Shown: positions 1-7,974 of the stretch, piece after piece | Numbering within the stretch: the stretch's first letter is position 1 | Layout: each line of letters starts with the position of its first letter | From: a virus | IMG/VR virus record: IMGVR_UViG_3300032516_000020 | Location: 1-62,871 of that record | Direction: 5' to 3' (one strand) | Length of the DNA: 62,871 nucleotides | The notes under the pieces: model-generated | What the model was told of the DNA's origin: nothing | Database searches by the model: none | The model's input: only the letters and a program-made list of their open reading frames with translations | Translations under genes and position numbers: made by a program

Positions 1-13
1 TGATCCAATAAAA

Positions 14-352
14 ATGCAAAAACTAAGAGCAGATGCTGCTAAAAAATCTTATTATAAAAAAGGTGGCGTTATAAAGAAAACTATGAAAGTAAAGAAGGCT
101 CAAAATGGTGATAGTACAAAGTATTATTATAACCAATCTACAAAAGACATAATGAATGCAACAAAAACAATAAAAGAAAAGGGTTCTTCTAGTAAAGAAG
201 GTGTTGATGCATTTAAAAAACAAACAGAGTCCTTAGGCAATCTTCGTAGACAATCTAAAAAAGGAAAACCTGGATATGATAAAATGGGCAATTCTGTGAA
301 GAAAAACAAAATGGGAGGAAAGACTAAAAAATGTATGACAGGTTGTAAATAA
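14..352 (+). CDS. Lysine-rich basic small protein (function unknown)
   Basis: A 112-residue protein in which roughly a quarter of residues are Lys, with many Ser, Thr, Gly and Tyr and no hydrophobic core, so it is probably disordered and nucleic-acid binding. It ends in a Cys pair (CMTGCK). The reading frame is open back to the window edge, so the ATG at 14 may be internal and the true start may lie outside. It sits 6 nt before a second small basic ORF and upstream of a glycosyltransferase. Small basic proteins are common in the late regions of crAss-like phages; a virion or DNA-condensing role is inference only. Confidence 0.55.
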   Translation: MQKLRADAAKKSYYKKGGVIKKTMKVKKAQNGDSTKYYYNQSTKDIMNATKTIKEKGSSSKEGVDAFKKQTESLGNLRRQSKKGKPGYDKMGNSVKKNKMGGKTKKCMTGCK

Positions 353-358
353 TTAATT

Positions 359-535
359 ATGGCTGCAAGTAATATGACTGCTGGTAAAGCTAAGAAGTCT
401 GGTAAGCCTAGAATGGCTTCAAAGGTTGGTATTCCTAAGAAGGACAAACCTTTTTCTAAGGTGAAGAGTATGGATGATAAAGCAATACGCACTGCTCCTA
501 TGCAACCAATGAAACAAAAAAGACTTTCTAAATAA
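359..535 (+). CDS. 58-residue basic small protein
   Basis: An ATG at 359 opens a 58-codon frame ending TAA at 533-535, two bases before the next gene. The product is rich in Lys, Met and Pro (starts MAASNMTAGKAKK, ends MKQKRLSK) and resembles the preceding ORF in composition, so the two may be diverged paralogues or co-functional. The A/T-rich junctions and tight spacing fit a three-gene operon with 14-352 and 538-1272. No recognisable domain; function unknown. Confidence 0.5.
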   Translation: MAASNMTAGKAKKSGKPRMASKVGIPKKDKPFSKVKSMDDKAIRTAPMQPMKQKRLSK

Positions 536-537
536 TA

Positions 538-1272
538 ATGAACTTACCAAAAGTATCTTGTATATGCCCTACATTTTGTAGGGTATATTTATTAGAGGAG
601 GCTATAGAGTCTTTCCTTAGACAAGATTATGCAGGAGAAAAGGAATTGATTGTATGCAGTGACTTCCTTCCTCAGGAGTTAGTGTATGAACATCCTTCTG
701 TCAAGATAATTAACCTATCTGAAAGAGCTCCTAATCTTGGTGCTAAGAGAAATGCAACATACGCACATGCTACAGGAGATCTTCTACTAACATGGGGAGA
801 TGATGATATACATCTTCCAGGAAGGATATCTAGAATGGTGAACAAACTGCAAGACAAAGAGTTTCTATATGAAGGACAATATTATGTTCTATATGGAGGA
901 AAGCTTTATTGGGAACGTGGTAAAACATCAGGAGCACATATAATTACAAAGAGACTGTTTGATGAGCTAGGAGGTATTCCAGAGATGAACTCTGGAGAAG
1001 ACCAAGCTTTTAACACTCTTGTTAAAAATAAGATGGGAGAGATGCACACATGCACAGAACCTCCTCAATTTCTATATAGATATTCTACAGGTAGAGCACA
1101 TGTTTCTCAGTTTGGGAACGACAAACCTGATAAGAGAAGTGGATATGATCGTGTGTTTGATAGTGCAATGCAATACATCACCACTGGAATAGAACCAAAA
1201 GGTAAAATACAGCTTCAACCAAAATGGTCCAAGGATTGGGTGGAAGAAGTTAAACATGCTATAAAAAAATAA
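538..1272 (+). CDS. Family 2 glycosyltransferase (GT-A fold)
   Basis: A 244-residue protein with a GT-A nucleotide-sugar binding start (VSCICPTFCRVYLLEEAIES, residues about 5-24) and a metal-binding acidic motif GDDDIHLPG near residue 85, which corresponds to the DXD motif. The length fits a single catalytic domain without membrane anchors, so it should act in the cytoplasm. Phage GT2 enzymes modify phage DNA bases, virion proteins or host surface glycans; nothing here selects among these. It is the last gene of the rightward unit, directly before a strong terminator. The family call is secure; the substrate is unknown. Confidence 0.85.
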   Translation: MNLPKVSCICPTFCRVYLLEEAIESFLRQDYAGEKELIVCSDFLPQELVYEHPSVKIINLSERAPNLGAKRNATYAHATGDLLLTWGDDDIHLPGRISRMVNKLQDKEFLYEGQYYVLYGGKLYWERGKTSGAHIITKRLFDELGGIPEMNSGEDQAFNTLVKNKMGEMHTCTEPPQFLYRYSTGRAHVSQFGNDKPDKRSGYDRVFDSAMQYITTGIEPKGKIQLQPKWSKDWVEEVKHAIKK

Positions 1273-1294
1273 AGCCCTCAACTAAGAGGGCTTT
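1271..1294. terminator. Bidirectional intrinsic terminator between convergent arms
   Basis: Perfect 9-bp stem (AAAGCCCTC at 1271-1279, GAGGGCTTT at 1286-1294) with a 6-nt loop, preceded by A-rich and followed by T-rich sequence. The symmetric A/T flanks let it stop both the rightward glycosyltransferase transcript and the leftward transcript ending at 1317. Confidence 0.9.
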
Positions 1295-1316
1295 ATTATT
1301 TGGCATGCAAGAAGTT

Positions 1317-1706
1317 TTATTGAAACAGATTATAGAATCTCTCTGCATCAGCAGGATCTAAATAAATCTCACTCTGGAAAGTGTTACGTTCTCTTTTGTA
1401 ACCTTTCATCTTGTTTGTTTTAATGTCTAGATCAGGCACTTGTTGTACTCTCTCATGAAGATCATCTAATAGAACAAGAAGTCTGCTATCATCTGCTGTA
1501 ATTGTTCTAATCACTTTATCAGGATTAAAACTGTCTCTAAATTCTTTAAATTCTGGGTTCTCAGGAGTTCCTGAGACAAGCTCTTTACGAGTGTAGAAAA
1601 ACTGTTTCATTGTTGGTTTTGTTTTATATGGGCAATTGACACAACCATTGTTGCAACAAAAGCCTCTTGTTAATAAAAATTCTCTGCTTAAAGGTTTATT
1701 TGCCAT
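1317..1706 (-). CDS. DUF5522-like Cys-cluster protein with C-terminal extension
   Basis: A 129-residue protein. Residues 9-27 (EFLLTRGFCCNNGCVNCPY) match the pattern of the small DUF5522 family found in Bacteroidota, where CC-x3-C-x2-C is the hallmark and probably binds metal. The remaining 100 residues are charged with a helical stretch (LLVLLDDLHERVQQVPDLD) and are unassigned, so this looks like a DUF5522 module fused to a phage-specific tail. It overlaps phoH by 11 nt and is the terminal gene of the leftward arm. Function unknown. Confidence 0.65.
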   Translation of the reverse strand: MANKPLSREFLLTRGFCCNNGCVNCPYKTKPTMKQFFYTRKELVSGTPENPEFKEFRDSFNPDKVIRTITADDSRLLVLLDDLHERVQQVPDLDIKTNKMKGYKRERNTFQSEIYLDPADAERFYNLFQ

Positions 1707-2346
1707 ATTCCACCTCTAGGATTTTACCCACTAAATCTGATCTATGGTTGTGTTTAAGCTTAATGTATTTAATCTCTTTAATCTTTTTAGAAAGCTCTAT
1801 AGCATAACTAAGTCCATTGACACCATCTTTAATATCTTTCTGTTCATTATCTCCATTGATGATTATTTTTCCTGATTTCCCCAGTCTGGTGAGAATAGCA
1901 AGCATTTCAGCTTTTGTAAGATTCTGAGCTTCCTCCACCACCAATACATCATCAACAGTCTTACCCCTAATGAACTGAACAGGAAGCGCATTAACTTTTT
2001 TAGAACTAATAAGTTCTTCCACTTTAACTTTGTCATAGCACTTAATTAAGTTTTCTTGAAAGGCTTCTAAATATGGATCAAACTTTTCATTAAGACTTCC
2101 TGGTAAAAAACCTAATGAATGCCCCACTTCCACAGCTGCTCTAGTTACTAATATTTGATCACATTCCTTCTTAAACAGGAAATCAAGAGCACATTGTGCA
2201 GAGACAAGACTCTTACCACAACCTGCTCTTCCTGTAATAATAACTATTTGATTTTCAAGAATGAGTCTTTTCACCTCTTTCTGTTCCTCATTTAGAGTGA
2301 TTTTATACTTAATATCGTTCTTCCTCTCTCTGTTTGGTTCTTTCAT
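1696..2346 (-). CDS. phoH: PhoH-like P-loop ATPase
   Basis: A 216-residue PhoH family protein. Walker A GRAGCGKS at residues 39-46; the family signature TRAAVEVGHSLGFLPGSL follows near residue 69-86; Walker B VLVVEEAQNL near 132-141. PhoH proteins are NTPases with an SF1-like core, common in phages and tied to RNA metabolism or phosphate stress; the biochemical role in phages is not settled. The start overlaps the upstream HNH gene by 38 nt, but no other in-frame Met lies before the Walker A region. Co-transcribed with dUTPase and RecA. Confidence 0.9.
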   Translation of the reverse strand: MKEPNRERKNDIKYKITLNEEQKEVKRLILENQIVIITGRAGCGKSLVSAQCALDFLFKKECDQILVTRAAVEVGHSLGFLPGSLNEKFDPYLEAFQENLIKCYDKVKVEELISSKKVNALPVQFIRGKTVDDVLVVEEAQNLTKAEMLAILTRLGKSGKIIINGDNEQKDIKDGVNGLSYAIELSKKIKEIKYIKLKHNHRSDLVGKILEVEYGK

Positions 2347-2746
2347 ATTTACGTTTTAGATTGTCACGTCTTCTATTTACCTCTTCATACTTATACATGT
2401 TCATCTCCACATTGTTGTGCTCATCGAAGGTAAGTAAAATTATATTATCCTCATCGTATTCAGCCTCAGGAAATTTTTCCTTAGGAAGAATGTGGTGAAA
2501 GAAAATTGAGAGAGGTTCATTTCCCAGGTAGGTCTTACTAATTTCAGAGTAGTGTGTTCTCTTTCTCCAAACTTGTAAGAAAAAATCATTTCTATCGAAT
2601 ATTTTTCGATAATCTATTGATTTTTTTACATTTTTTACAGTTTTGTTGATTTTAGTCAACATCTTTGTCTTAGCAAGAGCTTTCCTGGGTTTATGAATAA
2701 AGCAGAATTCTCCTTCGCAGTTCTTGCCACATGTTTTACATTTCAT
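2309..2746 (-). CDS. HNH-type nuclease with N-terminal zinc motif
   Basis: A 145-residue protein beginning with CKTCGKNCEGEFCFIH, a likely zinc knuckle, followed by a basic linker and an HNH-like core (FFHHILPKEKFPE then NIILLTFDEHNN). The HH-x-LP, Asn and final His positions fit an HNH or NinG/Rap-like recombination nuclease. A charged helical C-terminus ends in Glu/Arg repeats. It lies inside the dut-recA-phoH operon, which suits a recombination or Holliday-junction nuclease, although a free-standing homing endonuclease cannot be excluded. Confidence 0.6.
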   Translation of the reverse strand: MKCKTCGKNCEGEFCFIHKPRKALAKTKMLTKINKTVKNVKKSIDYRKIFDRNDFFLQVWRKRTHYSEISKTYLGNEPLSIFFHHILPKEKFPEAEYDEDNIILLTFDEHNNVEMNMYKYEEVNRRRDNLKRKYERTKQREEERY

Positions 2747-2750
2747 TTCA

Positions 2751-3017
2751 CTAATAGTTACTAGTTATTAATTCATATTCAAAATCATAACTTTCTTTTT
2801 TAAAATCAGATTTATTACCTTCTTTTATAATTTTATATGTAACTTTTGCATCTTCAACAATCTTCTTCCAATTTCCCCCTGTTCTAGAAACTCCAGGTTG
2901 ACTTAGTTCAAATTTTTCTAATTCTTTTTTAGGTAAAGATTTATTTATTTGAACCAATACTGCAATTGGATCATTATATGCAAATCCACAATCATAATCT
3001 AAAAATAGTATTTTCAT
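2751..3017 (-). CDS. Hypothetical protein, 88 residues
   Basis: No family recognised. It begins MKILFLDYDCGFAYNDPI and has a Lys-rich second half. The start overlaps the end of the preceding gene by 4 nt (ATGA arrangement), supporting expression in the recA operon. Composition is that of a soluble cytoplasmic protein. Confidence 0.6.
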   Translation of the reverse strand: MKILFLDYDCGFAYNDPIAVLVQINKSLPKKELEKFELSQPGVSRTGGNWKKIVEDAKVTYKIIKEGNKSDFKKESYDFEYELITSNY

Positions 3018-3241
3018 TTTACTTTGTTGTAGGTTTTAAATGATGCTCTAGAATTATACATATCAATCAAGAAGTTAACCTTCTCTTTCCAGGATTGATA
3101 AATCTTCTTCTTACGTTTATCAAGTTTCTCTCCATCAGCAAATAGTTTCTCTATTTCATCATGAAGATCTGCTTGATTAATGTATTGCTTCTTGAAGATG
3201 TTTAATTCATCATCATCAACTGTTAATATCAATTTTGACAT
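3014..3241 (-). CDS. Hypothetical protein, 75 residues
   Basis: Small acidic-then-basic protein, predicted mainly helical (DLHDEIEKLFADGEKLDKRK). It starts inside the last 26 nt of the dUTPase gene and ends with a 4-nt overlap with the next ORF, a translationally coupled arrangement. No domain recognised; the context suggests a nucleotide or recombination accessory factor, which is inference. Confidence 0.6.
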   Translation of the reverse strand: MSKLILTVDDDELNIFKKQYINQADLHDEIEKLFADGEKLDKRKKKIYQSWKEKVNFLIDMYNSRASFKTYNKVK

Positions 3242-3755
3242 CTGCTGTAGTATTGGTTATAAATTTAGGATCAATATGATAGGTAGTATCTGAAGTGGTA
3301 CCAGAATGAATGTTTATCACTCCTATTCCTGTAGATCCAAATCCTCCTTCACCTCTTACAGTTTGGTCTAGTTCTTCCACCTCTGCAAATGCTACATCTA
3401 CATTCTTCTCAAAATAGATTTGAGCAATACGATCACCCACTTGATAAGGGGCTGCTTCACGTGGATTAATACTAGTAGATTTCATCTTCACCATCCACTC
3501 TCCTCTATAATCAGAATCTACAATTCCTATAGAGTTGGATAGAACCCATCTGTGTTTAGATAGATTGCTACGAGGTATAATAACACCTCTCCAACCTTCA
3601 GGGATTTCTGTTGCAAACCCTAGTCCATAGGTTAACATACCTACATCATCAAGGGCCATAGATGTTGCATACACGTCATAACATGCAGCAGAAGAGCTCC
3701 CCTTAACAGGGAGCTTTGCTGTGCCTTTTAGTTTTTTAAAGTTCACTACTAGCAT
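3216..3755 (-). CDS. dut: dUTPase (trimeric dUTP diphosphatase)
   Basis: Hydrolyses dUTP to dUMP and pyrophosphate, limiting uracil in phage DNA. All five trimeric dUTPase motifs are visible in order: AACYDVYA (residues 23-30), PRSNLSKH, GIVDSDYRGEW (motif 3, with the catalytic Asp), GDRIAQIYF, and the C-terminal RGEGGFGSTG. Length is 179 residues, about 30 more than typical because of a Thr/Asp-rich C-terminal tail after motif 5. It overlaps recA by 20 nt, so it is cotranscribed. The tail may be a phage-specific interaction segment. Confidence 0.95.
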   Translation of the reverse strand: MLVVNFKKLKGTAKLPVKGSSSAACYDVYATSMALDDVGMLTYGLGFATEIPEGWRGVIIPRSNLSKHRWVLSNSIGIVDSDYRGEWMVKMKSTSINPREAAPYQVGDRIAQIYFEKNVDVAFAEVEELDQTVRGEGGFGSTGIGVINIHSGTTSDTTYHIDPKFITNTTADVKIDINS

Positions 3756-4785
3756 TTTCTTCAGTTTTAATTTCTGTTTGATTAATCTTGTTTATGATTT
3801 GTTGCTTAATGGAGAATTGAAACTCTTCATTATCCATAAGCATTGTCTTAAATTCATCAAGTGCATACTTAGTTTCACCTGCAGTTCCTACACCTAGAGT
3901 CATAGTCTTACCATACTTTCTACCAATCTCATGATCGTTGATAAGCTCCATTAATTCTCCAAGTTTATCAATACCCTGACCATATATGATTTCAAACTGA
4001 GACATTCTATATGGAGGACTCATTTTGTTCTTGATAGCTTTGACTTTTGTCAAATTACCATATGTAACATCGCCTTCCTTGGCTAAGCTTCTAGAGACTT
4101 CTATACGAACGTCTGAATAGAATTTAAGAGCATGACCTCCTTGTGTTGTTGTAGGATTACCAAACATAACACCAATCTTTTCTCTATACTGAGAAATAAC
4201 AATAACACAAACATTGTGTTGAGACAGAGCACCTTTAAGTTTTGGATAGGCATTGCTATTTAACAAAGCCTTCTTACCAATAGATGAATCACCCACCTCA
4301 CCATCTAACACCTTCTTAGGAATAAGTGAAGAATCTGAATCGATGATAATAAGATCAATAGTTTCTGTTTCAATCATTTCCATAGCAATGTTAAAACCTT
4401 CTTCACCACAACTAGGCTGAGCAATAAGCATTTTAGTTGTGTCTACACCAAGAGCTTCAAAGTAATGCTTATCAACAGCATGCTCACCATCTATATACAG
4501 AACAACACCACCTTTCTTTTGGCATTCTGCTACAGCATGACCACAAATTGTTGACTTACCTGTACCTTCCCAACCCATGAGTTCGTACATCTTACCTTTT
4601 ACAAATCCTCCTGTTCCTAATGTGAGATGATCAAATCCAACAGACCCTGTAGATATGACATCATAATTGCCACTGGTCTTGGAATCTAGTGTAAGTACAG
4701 TGCCTACACCATAAGTCTTATTAAGTTTCTCCAGAGCTTCCTGGAACTTGCTTTTACCCTCTGTGGGTTCTTTTACTTTCGCCAT
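3736..4785 (-). CDS. recA: RecA-family recombinase
   Basis: DNA strand-exchange ATPase of 349 residues, the length of cellular RecA. Walker A GWEGTGKST at residues 71-79, Walker B LIIIDSDSSL, and the RecA signature NPTTTQGGHALKFYSDVR, which is closer to bacterial RecA than to T4 UvsX. The C-terminus is acidic. First gene of its unit: a promoter (4808-4839) and the terminator of the upstream ribonucleotide reductase gene lie immediately before it. Likely role is recombination-dependent replication and repair. Confidence 0.95.
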   Translation of the reverse strand: MAKVKEPTEGKSKFQEALEKLNKTYGVGTVLTLDSKTSGNYDVISTGSVGFDHLTLGTGGFVKGKMYELMGWEGTGKSTICGHAVAECQKKGGVVLYIDGEHAVDKHYFEALGVDTTKMLIAQPSCGEEGFNIAMEMIETETIDLIIIDSDSSLIPKKVLDGEVGDSSIGKKALLNSNAYPKLKGALSQHNVCVIVISQYREKIGVMFGNPTTTQGGHALKFYSDVRIEVSRSLAKEGDVTYGNLTKVKAIKNKMSPPYRMSQFEIIYGQGIDKLGELMELINDHEIGRKYGKTMTLGVGTAGETKYALDEFKTMLMDNEEFQFSIKQQIINKINQTEIKTEENASSEL

Positions 4786-4807
4786 ATTTTAGTTGATTTT
4801 TTGTATG

Positions 4808-4839
4808 TAAAGTTAATAAAATTCCATGTTTTTAGCAAA
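4808..4839 (-). promoter_or_regulatory. Bacteroidota-type promoter for recA unit
   Basis: On the minus strand: TTTG (4836-4839), 20-nt spacer, TAACTTTA (4808-4815), then about 22 nt to the recA ATG. This fits the Bacteroidota sigma-factor consensus TTTG-N19-21-TAnnTTTG with one change at the last base. Placed directly downstream of a terminator, so recA starts a new transcript. Confidence 0.65.
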
Positions 4840-4847
4840 TAAAATAA

Positions 4848-4873
4848 AGCCCCAATGTAGACACATCAGGGCT
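4848..4873 (-). terminator. Intrinsic terminator of the nrdJ unit (TTCT-loop family)
   Basis: Stem AGCCC/GGGCT (4848-4852, 4869-4873), a two-base mismatch, then ATGT/ACAT closing a 4-nt loop. On the minus strand it is followed by TTTATTTTATTT. Same architecture as the hairpins at 29583 and 32583. Confidence 0.8.
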
Positions 4874-4898
4874 AATCAATCACTAAAACAAAAACGAA

Positions 4899-6770
4899 TT
4901 ATTCTACTGTGCAAGCTCCACCTGCACATGCATTAGTTTGTCCAAACTCTACATGATCTTCTATTTCAGTCACCTTAGTGAGATCTAGAGAATGTAAGTT
5001 AGCAATTCTTTTATTATATTCTTCTTCTGTAATGTCTTCAAAAGGAGGCTGAACATAACTTCCATTATCATATGGTAGTACACTCAATCCATTATACACA
5101 TCTCTGTTCTCCCACATCCACTCTCCTACATTAGGCCATTCTCCTTCTCTAATAGAGATTGTAGCACTTACATTATGTGTATTATCTCCAGACATATGTC
5201 CTGCCATGATCCATTCCTGAGAGAACTTCTTAACACGTTCTAATGTGTCAATAGCTGTCTCTGTTCTAAATATAGAACCTTCAGGTGCCTTGATAGGAAT
5301 TCTTACACAGATGGTGTCATTTGGTCTAAGGATATCATCTTCACATAATTCAGGATGATTTACCATCATGTAAGCAGCAAGATCTTCACTCTTTCCAAAT
5401 CTCATTGTTCTTAGGTAGTATGGTGCATGCCATGCATGAATACCACTAGCTGTTCCTAATACACAAGATGTTGTTCCAGAGGGCTTAATACAAGTCACTC
5501 TAGCTGCTTCATTGATTCCTGTTTGAGAAGATATCATCCTATTTACAACCTTGGCTGTGTTAGCAGCATAATCAAGGTTTAGTTTTAGAATTTCTCCTGA
5601 ACCAATGCCTGTCATACCAATACCTAAAAGAGCATCTTTTTGTGTTGTCTGTCTCCAGATGTTACGAAGGTAATGAAAGTCTGTAAATCCTGCCTGCAGA
5701 GTTCCAAAGAATGAAGCTACAGCTACACGATTATTAAGATCTTCCTGGTTTGTAACATCACTTACATTGATTTCACATAAGTTACAGAACTGATATGGTC
5801 TAAGTCCTATCTCACAACAAGGATTAGTTCCCCAATCTTTATTGTTAGTCCAGTAGATTCCTGGTTCACCTGAACCAGAAGCTTCTATTCTCTTCCATAG
5901 ATTGAAGAATTCCTCAGCTAGTATATCTCCCCTTTCAAGAACAGCAGAGTTGTTAGCCCTACCTCTTTGTTCATTTAGTTCCCACCATGCTCCATACTTA
6001 GATGTAATCATCTCTTCATCATCATGAGAGAACAATGAGATCATTGCACTCCTTCTGATACCACCTGCTAACACAGAGTTTGCAATGTGACACAAGATAT
6101 CATGACATTCTAAAGGAGATAGTTGTTCTCCATCTTGCTTTCTCTCCATAACAGCATCAACATGTGTGAGACATATCTTCAATGGTTCAGGTCCAGGAGC
6201 TTTACCACCAGCTGTAACAAGTCTTGCACCTTTCTGTCTGATAGCTCTGAAATCAAACTTAGGTTTTGCACCACCCTCAAAATAGAATTTCATTAATACT
6301 TTCACTGCATCAGCCCATCCCATGATAGAATCTTCAATGAGCCAAGTTTTTTGTTTGTAGGTTTCTTGCTTTATAATAGCAGGGAGGTTTGCAACGTGAT
6401 GTTTCTGTACAGAATATCCTACACCTGTTCCTCCTAATAAGAGGAACATTGTTTCACTAAAACAGTGTAGACTATCTATAGGAAGGAAACAGCAATTATA
6501 TATTCTTGCATTGTTCACTTCTGCAGCTGTACCAGCAAACTGTAAAGCTCTCATAGAAGGTAACACCTTCTTCTCTCTAATCCATACAGTACTAGCCTTA
6601 ACAGCTTCTTCTAGGTATGGGTATTTCTTGATCATCATATCCTGGTAGCGATCAACTATTTCATCCCAGGTTTCTCTTCTCTTTAGCTCTGGTAGATACT
6701 TTGCATATTTACCAAACACAGTCAGGGAACTTAATGCAGATAGCCCCAAATCTTCTTTTAATTTGTTCAT
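4899..6770 (-). CDS. nrdJ: Class II (adenosylcobalamin-dependent) ribonucleotide reductase
   Basis: Reduces ribonucleotides to deoxyribonucleotides for phage DNA synthesis. 623 residues, a single-chain barrel without an ATP-cone. Visible hallmarks: NCCFLPIDSLHCF (residues 92-104), LLGGTGVGYSV, the finger-loop signature NPCCEI with FCNLCEIN, TCIKPSGTTSCVLG, and a C-terminal thiol pair ACAGGAC. No separate R2 subunit or NrdG-like activase is nearby, consistent with B12 chemistry. The start ATG follows the stop of an endonuclease VII-type gene by overlap, so that gene appears inserted immediately upstream. Family call strong; B12 dependence inferred from family. Confidence 0.9.
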   Translation of the reverse strand: MNKLKEDLGLSALSSLTVFGKYAKYLPELKRRETWDEIVDRYQDMMIKKYPYLEEAVKASTVWIREKKVLPSMRALQFAGTAAEVNNARIYNCCFLPIDSLHCFSETMFLLLGGTGVGYSVQKHHVANLPAIIKQETYKQKTWLIEDSIMGWADAVKVLMKFYFEGGAKPKFDFRAIRQKGARLVTAGGKAPGPEPLKICLTHVDAVMERKQDGEQLSPLECHDILCHIANSVLAGGIRRSAMISLFSHDDEEMITSKYGAWWELNEQRGRANNSAVLERGDILAEEFFNLWKRIEASGSGEPGIYWTNNKDWGTNPCCEIGLRPYQFCNLCEINVSDVTNQEDLNNRVAVASFFGTLQAGFTDFHYLRNIWRQTTQKDALLGIGMTGIGSGEILKLNLDYAANTAKVVNRMISSQTGINEAARVTCIKPSGTTSCVLGTASGIHAWHAPYYLRTMRFGKSEDLAAYMMVNHPELCEDDILRPNDTICVRIPIKAPEGSIFRTETAIDTLERVKKFSQEWIMAGHMSGDNTHNVSATISIREGEWPNVGEWMWENRDVYNGLSVLPYDNGSYVQPPFEDITEEEYNKRIANLHSLDLTKVTEIEDHVEFGQTNACAGGACTVE

Positions 6771-7315
6771 TTGTTTAAATATTTAATTGCATTTGTTAAA
6801 AATTCTACATTATCGTCAAATTGACCAAGTCCTTTATTACACTTTTCGCATAATATCCCTCTCACTTTTCCTGTTTTATGACAGTGATCTATGTGAGATG
6901 AAGATTCATCTATAATAATTTTACAAATTACACAAGCATTATATTGATCAATTAACATTTGATTAAATATTTCTTTTGTAATTCCATATCTATCGAATCT
7001 AAAAACCTCTTTATGATATTGTTTATTATATATTGTTTGACAATCTTTACATCTAGACTTTAACTTATCATCACCATTTGTTCCAAAATCATTAAAGTCT
7101 TTATAAATATTACAATATGAACAAATTTTCTTATTGTTTTTTATCAAACAGCCTTTTCCTCCAAGTTGTATAGAATTAGAACAAGATCTACAAGGTTTAT
7201 TATATTTTCTAGCTTTATAAAAATATGATTTACTTGCAAAATTTCTCATTTCTCCACAAATTGGACATGGAAGTCTATAAATTATTTCTGTTGGCTGTTC
7301 TAATCCTAAATCCAT
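6767..7315 (-). CDS. Endonuclease VII-type HNH endonuclease, probable homing enzyme
   Basis: Using the ATG at 7315 the protein has 182 residues. Three Cys-pair ribbons (CPICG..CRSC, CSYC..CKDC, CVICK..CEKC) are followed by the endonuclease VII core: CVICKIIID, HIDHCHKTGKVRGILC, NKGLGQFDDN. This is the PF02945-like beta-beta-alpha metal nuclease typical of free-standing homing endonucleases. A longer frame to 7399 exists but would need a TTG start. It overlaps the nrdJ start and is more AT-rich than nrdJ, which suggests insertion. The target is probably the neighbouring nrdJ allele (inference). Confidence 0.85.
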   Translation of the reverse strand: MDLGLEQPTEIIYRLPCPICGEMRNFASKSYFYKARKYNKPCRSCSNSIQLGGKGCLIKNNKKICSYCNIYKDFNDFGTNGDDKLKSRCKDCQTIYNKQYHKEVFRFDRYGITKEIFNQMLIDQYNACVICKIIIDESSSHIDHCHKTGKVRGILCEKCNKGLGQFDDNVEFLTNAIKYLNK

Positions 7316-7405
7316 AAATTTTGTTTTTGATTTGGTTAAAAAATGAGGGGATGCAAACTTACACCCCCTACACTTACTAACCAAAAAATGAAGTAACAAT
7401 ATTAA

Positions 7406-7765
7406 TTAAAGTTTCTCATTCAGAAGTTTGAATGCTTCCTCAATAGCACCTTTTTCACATTCTCTTCTTGTGTTGTATTTTGCATCATCGACATCACAAT
7501 TTATAGAGAACCAAAACTTAGGTCCCTGAAAGTATGTAATATCAATAATCACTTTATGATCATCAAATACATCATACAATGCTCTTGGGGAAAGCTCTAT
7601 AAGCTTTCCTATTTTATCATTGTTAATATCTTGTTCTCTAACATATTTCTTGAAGTCTTCAGGAAGATTTTCATCCTTTAGACCATTAAGCAATTGTTCT
7701 AGAAACCATTGTTTAACTACCACTGCTGCTTTAGGATGGGCTTCTAATAATTCTATCCCTGTCAT
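7406..7765 (-). CDS. Hypothetical protein, 119 residues
   Basis: Soluble alpha/beta-looking protein (MTGIELLEAHPKAAVVVKQW at the start; a later segment contains FWFSINCDVDD). No family recognised. Its start follows the end of the next upstream gene by 2 nt, so it belongs to the operon running from the nuclease gene toward nrdJ. Confidence 0.65.
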   Translation of the reverse strand: MTGIELLEAHPKAAVVVKQWFLEQLLNGLKDENLPEDFKKYVREQDINNDKIGKLIELSPRALYDVFDDHKVIIDITYFQGPKFWFSINCDVDDAKYNTRRECEKGAIEEAFKLLNEKL

Positions 7766-7767
7766 AA

Positions 7768-7974
7768 TTAATGTTTTTCTTTTGTTAACAATTCTTCATA
7801 TCTATTATTCCACCAGAACGCATCATAGTCATGATCTCCAGGATCATAACCACTCACACTCTTAATTTCAGCTGTCAAATAATTATTAGCATCAGCTTCC
7901 ATTTGGCAATAAATCTTAAAGCTTTCATTTCCATATTTTTTTTGTAGCATCTCTGCTATTTTTTCATTATACAT
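7768..7974 (-). CDS. Hypothetical protein, 68 residues
   Basis: Short acidic/aromatic protein (contains YDPGDHDYDAFWWNNRYEEL). It overlaps the gene upstream by 8 nt and ends 2 nt before the next start, a compact operon arrangement. No domain recognised. Confidence 0.6.
   Translation of the reverse strand: MYNEKIAEMLQKKYGNESFKIYCQMEADANNYLTAEIKSVSGYDPGDHDYDAFWWNNRYEELLTKEKH

Noticed and set aside
127-492. 121-codon frame on the minus strand opposite the small basic genes
   Set aside because: It is antisense to the better supported rightward genes at 14-352 and 359-535, with no promoter or leader, and its hydrophobic composition is what the opposite strand of Lys-rich codons gives.
4899-7315. 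Group I intron in nrdJ
   Set aside because: The nrdJ frame is continuous with all expected motifs, and the endonuclease gene lies outside it; no intron core elements seen.
7316-7399. 28-codon N-terminal extension of the endonuclease VII gene
   Set aside because: It would need TTG at 7399. The ATG at 7315 leads directly into the first Cys-pair domain, although a CRGC in the extension means the longer form cannot be fully excluded.
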